64,000 nucleotides of DNA, from assembly GCF_963259705.1 (NCBI RefSeq), contig NC_081847.1, positions 70,825,754 to 70,889,753 of the forward strand, written 5' to 3'. Under the pieces are notes generated by a model, which was not told where the DNA came from, searched no databases, and worked only from the letters and a program-made list of their open reading frames with translations. The translations under genes and the position numbers were made by a program. This DNA is from Myotis daubentonii (Eukaryota; Chordata; Mammalia; Chiroptera; Vespertilionidae). The number at the start of each line of letters is the position of its first letter. Within the stretch, counting starts at the first letter, position 1. Below are positions 51,603 to 62,990 of the stretch, in pieces.

Positions 51603-52270
51603 TGAAAGCCAGAGCCAGTGTCAGCACTGAGAGCCTGTGACAGGCTGGCAGGGGCCTCTGTAGCTCCTCCCAGCCCACGAGGGCCTTCCCAAGCCTTGGC
51701 TGTATCTGCTGCAGCCCTGCCCAGACCCCCTGCCCAACCCCGGGGGGCTGTGGATCCAGGAAGCGCTGGGCAGACACCCCCTTAGCAGAGCTGACCCAAG
51801 TCCTCCAAAGCCCTGTGGCCCGGTCTCTGGGCGGCTTCGGAGGGCCTGCGGTTTCTGGCAGGAGGATTGGCAGCCAGCCACCCAGAGGCGGGTGTGACCC
51901 AGAGCAAAACTTCCCTGGCGGCCTGTTTGCTTTTGGCAACAAGGGGCCTCCCCAGGGCTGCTTCCTGGGCTCTGGCAGGCGGCCGCGGTGGATGAGCCCA
52001 CACAGGCTGGACCTATTGCGTGCCCGCGCTTGCTGGGCACTACCAGCTGATCTGGAAGAACCAAATCCATTTCATGTAGCTCAGCCATCTCTGAGGGCCC
52101 CTCTGCAGGGACTGGATACACAATACAGACTTTGGGCCAAAGCCCAGCGCAGGAGATGACAGTGAGAAAACAGGTGGAATTTCTGTGCACACTGAGGAGG
52201 GGTCCTTGTTGAGAGTGAGGGTGAAGGACAGCTTTCTGAAGAAGTGCCTTTTCAGAGAGCCAAGGAAAGA

Positions 52271-52475
52271 TGGGTGGCTCAGTGGTTGAGCGTCAACCTA
52301 TATGAACCAGGAGGTCAAGATTAGATTCCCAGTCAGGGCACGTGCCCAGGTTGAGGGCTTGATCCCCAGTGGGGGGCATGCGGGAGGCAGCCAATCAATG
52401 ATTCTCTCTCATCATTGATGTTTCTCTCTCTCTCCCTTCCTCTCTGAAATCAATAAAAATATATTAAAAATAAAA
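52271..52475 (+). repeat. Ves SINE
   Basis: gatgggtggctcagtggttg, gattagattcccagtcaggg, ctctgaaatcaataaaaata. Flanked by aaagatgg. Confidence 0.9.
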
Positions 52476-52975
52476 GATGGAGTCAGAGAGGTCAGAATAT
52501 TCCAGGCGGAGGGACCAGCACATGCATAAGCCTGATGGTGGGAGAGAGCATGATAGCATTGCCTAGTCTAGGAGCCCAAGGTGCCTGGGGTGACTGGGGC
52601 TGACTGTGAGGAGGGGAGTGGTGTAATGTGAGGAGTAAGAGACCCCAATTTAAGCCCCGGGTATTTTGGGGACACCAGTCCAGCCACTGGGGGGTTGGGG
52701 ATGTAAAGACAAGAGCTTTGACTGTAGACTTTGACAAAGATAATAGAGGTGATGTCAAGGAGTGGCTGGGGAAGCCTTTGACCCCCCAAATCTCCACCAG
52801 TGCCCCAAACCTCAAAGGGAGGGAGCTGGACAGCAGGGGGTTCCAGAATGGGCTGCTGGTGAGGAAGAAGAGTGACTTGATATCAGTGTGAGAGTGAGGG
52901 ATTTTCAGCAGATGGGCGATACGCTCCTGTATGCAGCCATAAGGGAAGGAGATGATGGGGATGGAGGATGTCAAC

Positions 52976-53480
52976 TGATGGTCGTTGATGCCAATTCAGT
53001 GCCTACAGGAATGCCCAATTTGGGATGCAGTGAAGAAGGAAACTTTATTCAGTGTAAAAAGCTCAACTGTGCCACAGCTAGACAGCTCAGCTCTGCATGA
53101 GGGTCTGCTCTGTTCTGCTTCTTGCTGGTGTACTCAGTCTGCACTGCTCTGGTGAGACATCTTCAGTGCTCCAGCTCAGCCAGGGAGATGCAAGCTTCCG
53201 TCTTTGGTAGAAAGGGAACATACGCTCTCTGAACCAGAAGGGAGCTGGCTTATATGGACAGGAGTCCCTGCCCAGGGTCCCTGATTAGTCCATCCTCATG
53301 CAAATGAGTACTCAGATCCTCACAGTTTGATTGGTCCAAAAGACACTGTTCTGACTGGTCAGAATAGAGCCACTCTGATTGGCTGGAGCTGTGCAGTTCT
53401 GTTTGGATGAGGAAAGCCTCTGTTCTACTGGTTGAAATAGGATTCCAGGGACTCCTTTATAAGGGCTGGCTCAGAGGGCA
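52976..53480 (-). repeat. Solo endogenous-retrovirus LTR, same orientation as CCN5
   Basis: Read on the minus strand, this has LTR anatomy: CCAAT boxes (accaatcaaac and ccaatcagag), a TATA-like box (ccatataagccagctccc, near 53250), and about 200 nt later AATAAAG (near 53045). It then ends in CA (52977-52976, seen as TG on the plus strand). No gag, pol or env sequence adjoins it. The upstream (right) border is uncertain and could extend past 53560. Confidence 0.6.
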
Positions 53481-54380
53481 GAGACACAGTGGAGAGCTGG
53501 GCAGTCCAGGACAGGCTTCTCTGTGAAATGCAGTTTGCCTGAGAGACCCCCGTGCAGAAATGGCTGCTAGGCTCTGGGTTTGTTTGTTTGTTTGTTTGAG
53601 CCAGTTGGTCACCAGGAGCCCTCCTTAGTAGATGTCTTTTTTTCTCAGAGTTCACAAGGACGAAGATGAAAATGCAGGTTTTGATCACTTATGGCTAGAG
53701 GAAGTGGCCAAGGGTAGATGGGGTTTCCACAGACTTGGAGGGAAGGAGAGATACACGGATTGATTGATTGATTGACTGATAAATTCTTATATGTTAGTCA
53801 GGTATGTTTAGAGTATTTTATTTTTTAACACCCCACTTTATAGGGAAAAACTATTTTCAGTAATAATCATGAGATGAAACAAATATATTTCATGTGTGAA
53901 CTAAAATCTGCACTTACCAAACCCAGTCATCATCCTCCACAGGCCACCCTTCCCCTGTTTTAAATTTTAAGCACCGACCAGCACACCAAGTAGCCACACA
54001 GAATGTCAGGATTGAAAAACCCGTAGGTTCGTCTTCACCATCACTCTGCAGGCGTTGTTTCTTGGACCTGCTGTTGAGATGCAGAAATATGTGACACTGG
54101 GGTGGGGGTGGGGGGGTACAGGGAGACAGGAACTTCCCTGCAGCAAGAGCAAGTTCCAAACTGTTAGGAACTTTCCCGAAGAATGTGTGATCCTGAGTCC
54201 ATGTGTGTTGGGGACAGCTATTCTAGAAATTCTCCAAGTGAACATCCATGTAGAATATGTTTATTAAAGGACCAGAAATGAAAATGTGCTCATTCCAAGC
54301 TTACATATCCTATCTAATAATAGACAAACATGGTAATTGACCGAACATTCGCTATGCCTCACATTGGCTAATCAGCACGC

Positions 54381-54423
54381 TATGCAAATTAACCGCCAAC
54401 AAAGATGGCGGCTAATTTGCATA
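54381..54423. repeat. 18-bp inverted repeat inside the Helitron
   Basis: Arms 54381-54398 and 54406-54423 pair at 17 of 18 positions around a 7-base loop. The left arm holds octamer ATGCAAAT and the loop/right arm gives AAGATGGCGGC. Confidence 0.9.
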
Positions 54424-54580
54424 CTGCAGGCAGATCCCGCTGTGCCGCCCTGCTTGGGGCTGGCAGCAGTGCGATCCCGAGCCGCCGCCCAGCCCAGTGC
54501 GGGATCCAGGCCTGCCATGTGCAGCCCAGGACGGGCGGCAGTGCGATCCCGAGCCGCCGATCGCCCCAGCAGGGAATCTG

Positions 54581-55338
54581 TTTTTTTTATTTTTATTTTA
54601 TTTTATTTTATTATTTTTTTAATTTATTTTTTTTTATTACTTAAAGTATTACAAAGGGTATTACATATGTATCCATTTTATCCCCCCGCCCTAGACAGTC
54701 CCCTAGCCTCCCCTATCACCCAGTGTCTTATGTCCATTGGTTATGCTTATATGCATGCATACAAGTCCTTTAGTTGATCTCTTACCCCCCTACCTCCTGC
54801 CCCCCAACCCTCCCCGGCCTTCCCGCTGCAGTTTGACAATCTGTTTGAGGCAGCTCTGCCTCTGTATCTATTATTGTTCAAAAGTTTATAATGGTCTCTA
54901 TTGTCCATGAATGAGTGAGATCATGTGGTATTTTTCCTTTATTGACTGGCTTATTTCACTTAGCATAATGCTCTCCAGTTCCATCCATGACGTTGCAAAT
55001 GGTAAGAGTTCCTTCCTTTTTACAGCAGCATAGTATTCCATCGTGTAGATGTACCACAGTTTTCTAATCCATTCATCTACTGATGGGCACTTAGGCTGTT
55101 TCCAGATCTTAGCTATGGTGAATTGTGCTGCTATGAACATAGGGGTGCATATATCCTTTCTGATTGGTGTTTCTGGTTTCTTGGGATATATTCCTAGAAG
55201 TGGGATCACAGGGTCAAATGGGAGTTCCATTTTCAGTTTTTTAAGGAAACTCCATACTGTCTTCCATAGTGGCTGCACCAATCTGCATTCCCACCAGCAG
55301 TGCACAAGTGTTCCTTTTTCTCCACATCCTCTCCAGCA
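54581..55338 (-). mobile_element. 5'-truncated L1 LINE nested in the Helitron
   Basis: Minus-strand L1 with an A-rich 3' tail (plus-strand T-rich run from 54581), a short 3' UTR and an uninterrupted ORF2 C-terminus of about 140 codons ending at 54898; recognisable segments are [41 protein letters not shown] and MLSEISQ. It is flanked by 11-bp duplications cagggaatctg at 54570-54580 and 55339-55349. Intact codons and perfect duplications suggest a young insertion; 5' truncation makes it non-autonomous. Confidence 0.92.
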
Positions 55339-55929
55339 CAGGGAATCTGGACCTGCTGTGCGTGGCCTGGGGCGGGTGGGGCGGGCGACAGCACAATCCC
55401 AGCGGCCGCCGGACCCAGCGCGGGATCCAGGCCTGCCATGTGCGACCGGGGGAGACAGGGCAGGCACCGCAGGATCGGGCGTGTCATCTGCCACCAGGGG
55501 AGCAGGCCTAAGCCAGCAGGTGGTTATCTCCCGATGGGTCCCAGACTGTGAGAGGGCACAGGTTGGGCTAAAGGACCCCCCACCTGCCAGTGCACAAATT
55601 TTTGTGCACCAGGCTTCTAGTATATTAATAATATTCAACAGTTACCATACCAATTGTTGAGAACTTAGGGAAAAAAAGATATTTTGGGGACAGAATACTT
55701 CATGACTGACATTACTGAGGTTTGCCAGTGCTTGGTGATAACAGAAGGCCGACTGGCTTCACCTCAACTTTATCTTTAAGTTTTCTGTTGACAGTGTGCC
55801 CTCTTATTGCCTGCATGCAGGGAAGAGCACCCCATATCCTGTCCTTGTGGGGCCACTGGTTATAATAATGAAAATGATTATGAATTGAGCACCCAGTGGG
55901 AGCCAGCCCTGCGCCAAGTACTTTTTTTA

Positions 55930-56050
55930 AAAAAGTGATGTTTCTAATCCTCACAGTCCACACCTCAATAAGAAAGGTGAAGTTCAGAGAGGTTAGGCAA
56001 CTCACTTAAGGTCACACAGCTAGAAAACAGCCAGATTTTCAGCACAGGTT
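55930..56050 (-). repeat. MIR SINE, antisense
   Basis: gaagttcagagaggttaggc, aactcacttaaggtcacaca. Confidence 0.65.
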
Positions 56051-56169
56051 CCTATGACTCCAAACTTTCCTTGTGGTTTTTGTTGTTGTCATTTATTTTG
56101 CTTATAAAGCTCTCTGTGGCATCTCTATAAATTGAAGGGCTTAATGTGCATTCATATTAAGTGTACAGC

Positions 56170-56366
56170 CCTAGCTGGTTTGGCTCAGTGGATAGAGCGT
56201 CAGCCTGTGGACGAAAGGGTCCCAAGTTCAATTCTGGCCAAGGGCACATGCTCGGGTTGCGGGCTCAATTTCCCCCCCTAGCAGGGGGCGTGAAGGAAGC
56301 AGCCAATCCATGATTCTCCCTCATCATTGATGTTTCTATCTCTCTATCTCTCTCCCTTCCTCTCTG

Positions 56367-56439
<73 letters not shown>

Positions 56440-56441
56440 AA
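56170..56441 (+). repeat. Ves SINE with an (AT)n tail
   Basis: ctagctggtttggctcagtg, gatagagcgtcagcctgtgg, then Ves body, and an (AT)n run at 56369-56436. Flanked by aagtgtacagc on both sides. Confidence 0.94.
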
Positions 56442-57185
56442 AAGTGTACAGCTGGATGACTCTTCACATATGTACACACCAATGATGTAACCACCACCCA
56501 GATTGAGGTACAGTTCCAGAAGGTTCCTCATGCCCCTTCTAAGAGTGTACTTCTGCCCCCCAAGAAGTACAGTACTTCTGACTTCTGTCGCTATTCATTC
56601 GCTTTTCCTGGGAGGAACAGTTTTGAAGCACTTCTTTCTTTGGGGCAAGGAAGAAGACGGGCAAGAAAGGAGGTGTGAGCAGGAAAGAGGCGCACTGATC
56701 AGTGATGCCAACAACATCAGTAACAGGAAACGCTCGCTGGCTGACACCGAGGCACGGAGGAGGGCCCGCTGCCCAGGAGAGGGACAGGAGGTGAGCTGAA
56801 GTGTTGCCGCCAGCCTGGAGCGGCCTCTGCATCCGAGTGTGGATTTTTGCTGGGAATTTATTCTCTCTGGTACCTGAGGATGGGCGCGTGTGGACAGTGG
56901 GAGGCCCCGCGCGTGGCCATTCAGGGGGTCCACGGCCGGCCGTCGGTGTGAAGTGTGGAAGGACTGCAGCCGGAACTGCCACTTTGCTGACTGCCTACAG
57001 GTGGTGCAGGCCCCCAGCCGCCACGTTTAGCACCAGAGGGATGTGACGGTCCCGGGAGCCCATCAATCTTTCGGCTGCTGCTACTGTCCCCCAAGTAAGA
57101 CCCCAGACTGAGCACGGCTGCCCTTTGCGTTGCTGGAAACAAACTCAGACTCAAGTCAAAGGTCTCGGCTTCAAATACTTGGTCA

Positions 57186-58330
57186 GCTTATTTGGCATTT
57201 TTTCAAGGTAGATGCTCATGCCATCTGCAAACAATGGCAGCTTAATCTCTTCCCTGCGGATACTCACACCTCTTACTTCTTTTCTTTTTCTTTTTCTTTT
57301 TAATATTTTTTTTTTATTCCAGAGTGGAAGGGAGAGTGGGAGAGAGAGAGAGAGAGTGAGAGAGAGAGAGAGAGAGGGGACATCAATGATGAGAGAGAAT
57401 CATTGATCAGCTGCCTCCTGCACTAGGGATCAAGCCCACAGCTTTTGGTTCTGTTGCTCTTCCACATTCTTCCACTGGTGCCAATGACTGGAAATCGAAC
57501 CGTGACCTCCTGGTTCATAGGTCGACACTCAACCACTGAGCCACACCAGCTGGGCCGAAGGTGTGTTTTTTTTAAAATCTTAAACCTCACCCAAATTAGG
57601 GAACTTTCTTATGTTCCTAGTTTGTTCAGGATTTTTAAAAAATCATAAATATCTAACTATCTTAGCAAGTGCTCTTCCAATTGATATGAGCATTGGGTTT
57701 TTCCTTTGATGTAATGATGTAGTGAATTATCCTGGTGGATTTTCTGACATTGATGCATTTCTGAGCTAAACCCTTCCTGATGGTGAGATAGGTTCAGTAT
57801 GTTAGCACACTGTTCAGTTGGTTAATATTGGTTTAATGTTTTGCCGTCCTATGTTCATAAGTAAAACGGGTTTATAATTTTCTTTTATTAATTGTCTTAT
57901 CTAGGCTTTGCAATCATGATGACTCTTGTCTCATAAAATAAGCCAGGGTGGCATTTTTTTAACCTGCTTGTATAAGATAGGCATTAACTGTTTCTTAAAA
58001 ATACAGCAGAACTCACCTATGAGAACGTCTGGGTCTGATTTTTGGGGTGGGAGGGCTTGACTACCATTTCAGTTTTAATAACACTGATTGACCTAGTTAA
58101 ATTCTCTATTTCTTCCTGGGCCAATCTTTTGTCATTTTATAACTTTCTATAAATTTATCCATTTTCCTTAAGTTTTCAAATTTATAAGTATGTAACTGTT
58201 TGCAATAGATTTAAATTACTTTTAATCCCTGTTAAGTCCATGTCCTTCTCCTTTTTTACTCTGTATTTTATTGTATTCCATCCTTTCTCTTGTGTCCTGA
58301 TCAATTATATGAGGAGGCTGTCTCGTATGC
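57186..58330 (-). repeat. Old L1 ORF2 fragment, antisense, split by a Ves SINE
   Basis: gatgctcatgccatctgcaa, gtagtgaattatcctggtgg, gggtctgatttttggggtgg and tttataactttctataaatt match antisense ORF2 of diverged mammalian L1. No open frame remains. Confidence 0.6.
57298..57556 (-). repeat. Ves SINE, minus strand, with a foreign 29-bp insert
   Basis: gaatcattgatcagctgcct, gaaatcgaaccgtgacctcc, ccactgagccacaccagctg, plus a (GA)n run. Between the two halves of the body, 57444-57472 is not Ves sequence but an exact copy of 58351-58379. Confidence 0.88.
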
Positions 58331-58350
58331 ATTTTGTGCTAGAAACAGCG

Positions 58351-58379
58351 TTTGGTTCTGTTGCTCTTCCACATTCTTC
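58351..58379 (+). repeat. 29-bp exact repeat of 57444-57472
   Basis: Begins tttggttctgttgctcttcc, in same orientation; presumed source of the insert in the upstream Ves SINE. Confidence 0.9.
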
Positions 58380-59639
58380 TTTTCCTCTTCGGTTCATTGC
58401 TTTGTTCTCAGAAGGTCTTCTTCTAGGAGCAGCTGAACCTTATGTTGGCCCCTGCAATAAATCCTGAGTTGTTCCACGTCTTCAGCGAGGTCGTGCCCAT
58501 CAGGAAGGGCCATGGAAGGGCCCAGCGAATGGCCATGGCTTGCCCCTGAACAGGAGGCTCCCTCTCCCCAAGACTGGCCGCCTCTGCCCTGCCCTGCCTT
58601 GGGCCACGTTGGGAGGGGCTAAAGGTGGGGGTGGATTGCTGCCTGCTCATCTGGCCTGCAAATATCCAGCCCCCAGGCGCCCCTCTATGGCCTCTTCTTC
58701 CACATCCTCCCCAATCTGGGCAGGAGCTCAGCGCTCTGCTCCTGGCCCTGTGGTCCCCGATGCCATGATGAACTCCCCCTTTCACCCCAGGACTCCTGTG
58801 GGGCTGGAACGGGTTAACGCTTGGCTTCAGTCTGAACTGGCAAGGTTCCGTGTGTAGGGACCAGTACGGACCCCACTGAGGGAGAGTGAAATGTAGAGCT
58901 CTCAGCACACGCATGTGATCAACTCTGCACACGGCTGCACATACCAGTGTGAGCTGGAAGTTCCTGGCAATGAATTTGTTCTTAATTTCTGGGTGCAGCT
59001 GGTGAGGCATAGATAAGTCTCCTGGGGAGTTGGAGGAACTCATAATGGGACATGGAAAAGGCTTCGAAATTGGCATGAGGGATTATTTACAGACCTGATG
59101 TGCCAGGAAAAAGGCAGTGAACCTGGCATTTGTTAGGTGCCAGATACATATTTGTCACATGAATGAATGAATGAATGAATGAGTGAATGAGTTGGGGGAC
59201 CCAAAGTCTAATCCCAGATTTATTGCTGTACATTCTTAGGCGAGTTCCGTGGCCCTGCTTGGCCTCAGTTTCCTCATCTATAAACGGGAGAGGGATGACT
59301 GCCATGTTTTCTAAGGCCTCTTGGCTTTGGAATCTCTGCTTCTGTGCCTGGAGGCATTTCTGGAGTGGCAGCTCTGACCCAGAGGGAAGCAGGGAGGGAG
59401 GGCCCCCAGCAACGCAGAGTTCCCGAAAATCAAGGTAGAGGGGGCTCCTACAGACTCTCTGATGTCTGACTAATTACCAGAGTTCAAGAGACCCCACTGA
59501 GTTGCAATCAGTTGGTCAAGAGGGACCAGGCACCTGAGCAGAGATGGAGGAGGCGAATGACAGCTTAGGTTACTGGCTCCCCAGCCAAGAGCCCCTCTGT
59601 CGGTCAGGATATCCGGTCATTATCTGAGTTCTTACAGAT

Positions 59640-59795
59640 GCCATTGTCTATCTAATCCATCCATCCATTGGTCTATCAATCCACAATTGACCCTGTGTTT
59701 GTCCATTCATTGATTCATTGATTCATCTATTGGTCTACCTATCCATCCACCCACCTATTCCATCCATATGTCCATACATCCATGCATTCATTCAA
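59640..59795. repeat. (CATC)n/(ATTC)n-like degenerate tetranucleotide repeat
   Basis: Repeated ccatccatc, attcattgattcattgattc and catacatccatgcattcatt units. Confidence 0.85.
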
Positions 59796-60157
59796 CAAAC
59801 ACGGAATGCAGTGGGCCATGCCCTACTATTAAATGAAGAATCAAAAATAAGGATTCTTCCCACAATGAGCTCACAGACGAGAGGGAAAGATAGAGAAAGG
59901 CAGAGCTGATTACTTCACAGTTAGCAGCAAGTACCGAGCACTGATGGTGATGACAGAAGACCTAACCCAGCCTGGGAGGTGGGAGAGGTGGCTTTGGAAG
60001 TCTTACTGGAGGAGGTGACATCTGAGTTGAGTCTTGAAGCAAGAGTAGGAGTCGTCCAGATGAGAAGGCAATTAAAACAGAGGGACAGACATAGGCATCT
60101 AAATGTTATTTTGCTGTTCAAAGGTACATACATTTGTTATAATAACCCAGTAACCTT

Positions 60158-60167
60158 AACACACACA

Positions 60168-60210
<43 letters not shown>
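60158..60210. repeat. (CA)n microsatellite
   Basis: acacacag then uninterrupted acacac over about 45 bp. Confidence 0.96.
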
Positions 60211-60212
<2 letters not shown>

Positions 60213-61120
60213 CAAAGCAGAGGCACAGAGAGGAGAAAGACTGAAGAAGCAGGAGAGCAGGAGCTGCTTGGGAGCTCGGAGCAGCTGCAGAGCCAGGGGG
60301 GAGGTGGGGTGAGAGGAGGCTGCAGAGCCCTGGCTGTGTTATTGGGGGTGGGAGAGGGTAGAGGCCTTGGGACATCCAGGGACTCTCTGGAGATGCAGAA
60401 AGCTCCGGGCCAGGCATCCGTATGCCAGCTTCCTTTTCCCCTCGCCCCTGAGTGACCTTAGGCAAGTCACCTCACCTCTCTGGGCTCAGTTCCCCCCTGT
60501 GACATGACAGGGTCGCCCCCTGTGGCCTCTTGGGACCCTTCCAGCTCTGAGGGAGTCCTGAGTCACATGTGGTCAGCAAAACCAAGACCCACGTGAACAT
60601 CTGGTCTGGGCTGAGGAGGGAGTTAATTGTTCCCAGTCCCTATGTGTGCTGGGGGGGCGCTGGTTAGGGGACCCTGCTCAGGGGCCGCCCCCGTGGGGCT
60701 CCCAGTCATGGGAGGAAATGCTGAGAAGGGAGTGAGTCACTGGCCAGTCATCAGCTTGGGCCTCAGGGTCCCGGTGGGAGGAGGGGAGCCCCGTTTATGC
60801 TCCTCACCGCCCCACAGCCCCTCTCTCAAGACAGGAAACCCTTGTTCAGAACAAAATCCCATATGAAACTCTAATATTTAAAAAGGCCCAAAGGAAGTTA
60901 TTCAGGATGAGGCGGGCAGGCGGTGCGGGGAGCAGCTCTGGCTCCCTCCCATCCGAGGCCCTAAGGAGCCCCTTTGAGTCCAAGAGTCCAAATGCCCTCA
61001 CCCCTCAGGAGGAGAGACTGAGGCCCAGGGGGCAGGGACTGACCTGAGGTCGCAGCGCGTTGTCTCATTCCTCTCCACTCCGCCCTGACACTGCCCTTCA
61101 GGGCCTCCCTCCCCCTAGAG

Positions 61121-61431
61121 CAGCGGTTCTCAACCTGTGGGTCGCGACCCCTTTGGGGGTCGAACGACCCTCTCACAAGGGTCGCCTAAGACCATCGGAA
61201 AACACATATATAATTACATATTGTTTTTGTGATGAATCACTATGCTTTAATTATGTTCAATTTGTAACAATGAAAATACAACCTGCATATCAGATATTTA
61301 CATTACTATTCATAACAGTAGCAAAATTACAGTTATGAAGTAGCAACGAAAATAATTTCATGGTTGGGGGTCACCACAACATGAGGAACTGTATTAAAGG
61401 GTCGCGGCATTAGGAAGGTTGAGAATCACTG
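61121..61431 (-). mobile_element. SPIN-type hAT element, 311 bp, perfect 8-bp target duplication
   Basis: Ends CAGCGGTTCTCAACCT and GGTTGAGAATCACTG; interior continues acatattgtttttgtgatga and agtagcaacgaaaataattt, a longer SPIN copy. Both flanks read ccctagag. Confidence 0.94.
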
Positions 61432-61609
61432 CCCTAGAGGAAGCCGTGAGTCCACTGACAACTCAGACACATCACAGCTTCTCAGTGGCACCTTAGGAGG
61501 GATGGGCTAACGCTGTGCTCTGCCCCAGGCAAGACCCGGCAGGTTTTTGCCTCCATCTCTGGGCCTGTGCCTCCTCAGCTGTATGGTGGGAAGGCTGGCG
61601 AGAGACTAG

Positions 61610-61835
61610 AAATAACTAGCATTCATGGAGGACTTACCATGTGCCACGTATGTATTTAACCCTGACCGCAACCCTCTAAGTATTGTATCATTATTATCCT
61701 TGTTTTGCAGATAGGCAAGTAGAAGCACCAAGAAATTAAATAGCTTGCCTAAAGTCACATGACCAAAAGGAGGCAGAGCTGGGATTTGAACCCAGCAGCT
61801 GGGCCCTGAATTGCTGCTCTTACCCACTGTGCTAT
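61610..61835 (-). repeat. MIR SINE, antisense, nearly full length
   Basis: taagtattgtatcattatta, tgttttgcagataggcaagt, cagagctgggatttgaaccc. Confidence 0.8.
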
Positions 61836-61904
61836 ATTGCCTCTTTGGTGATGGCCTGAAAAAGGATCCAGGCAGTAAGATAGAAGTAGGTCAAAGGGAA
61901 GGGA

Positions 61905-62060
61905 GAGACTCAATCACATCCTGGCTGTCGCTCACTGTGTGATCTTGGGCAAGTCACTGAACCTCTCTGGGCCTCAGTTTCCAAGCAAGGTGACTATGGG
62001 GGTTAAACGGCTGGGGCCTAGTTGCATTCAGGAGATGGTACACGCTCCATAATTGGTATT
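61905..62060 (+). repeat. MIR SINE, sense
   Basis: cactgtgtgatcttgggcaa, gaacctctctgggcctcagt. Confidence 0.75.
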
Positions 62061-62774
62061 TCCTCAGTCTCCCCCATGGCCCCGCAGCCACTCGCTTTGA
62101 GTGGGGAGGAAGTGATGGCCACAGCTGAGACGGCCCCTTCCATCGTCAACCTCTCAGAAAGGAACAACAGGGTAGGTTCTAGCCACACCCTCCCTCTGGG
62201 CTCAGAGCTCTTGCCCGGTCCCCTGAGAGGCAGGTTACCGGGTAGGCACGTGGGCTGTCCAGGCTGCAGTGAGGGGCTCCTAGACCAGCTTTCAGGAGCC
62301 CAAGTGGGGCAAGTGGGCCAGGGACCCACCTCCCAGCCCCACCAGCCCCAGGAAAACACTTCATTCCTGGAAGCCCAGCCAGGCAGAGGGGGTGGAGGTG
62401 GCCGCGCTAGAGGAAACCTGCAGGGTCAGCCAAACCTCTGCCCACGAGGCCGGCGGCCCAGGGACTCACCACGAGAGGCTGGCTCGCTGGGTGTTGACGT
62501 AAATGCTGGCCCTGGAGCCGGCCCAGCTGCTGGGCTGCGATCCCCTGAGGCACCCGGGCCTCCGAGTGCCAGCTTGGCAGGGCCATCCACAGCTGCAGCT
62601 GGGCCTTGTTTTTCTCCGCGGCCCACCTGGGGGTGGAAAGACCAGGAGGCCAGAGGCCAGGGACATTGTAGAGGGGCAAGGTCTTCATGCCAGGCCTGGG
62701 CCTCCCTGGGCCAGAGGACCAAGCCCTTTCTGGACACCCCTGGAAAGTGGCATCCCTCAGCAGAGGCACTGGGT

Positions 62775-62990
62775 CATGTGGAGTCTGGGGCCAGGTGGCC
62801 TGGGTTCAAGTCCTGACTGTGTCCCTCACTGGCTATACAACTCAGGGAAATCTGGTGAACCTTTCTGTTCCTCAGTTTCCCCATCTGCAAAATGGGGATG
62901 GGGACACTAGCCGACACCTCACAGGGATATTGATATGACGAAACGGTGTCATATTTGTAACGGACGTAGAATTAGACATTATCACATACT
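62775..62990 (+). repeat. MIR SINE, sense
   Basis: ggcctgggttcaagtcctga, tgttcctcagtttccccatc, tgcaaaatggggatggggac. Confidence 0.8.

Larger units (their letters stand above)
54308..55620 (+). mobile_element. Non-autonomous Helitron interrupted by a nested L1
   Basis: Starts TCCTATCTAATAATAGAC after a host A and ends gtgcaccaggcttCTAG before a host T. A 3' hairpin (gtgcacaaatttttgtgcac) precedes the CTAG. The interior is GC-rich and carries repeated modules (gcgggatccaggcctgccat occurs at about 54502 and 55421). Without the L1 the element is about 0.54 kb. Confidence 0.88.

Noticed and set aside
58423..59076. 217-codon minus-strand frame
   Set aside because: No domain or signal recognised and it is flanked by old L1 DNA; likely chance.
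62022..62816. 264-codon plus-strand open frame
   Set aside because: Pro/Gly-rich composition, no domain, no splice structure, ends within MIR sequence; no coding evidence. A lncRNA or exon cannot be excluded.
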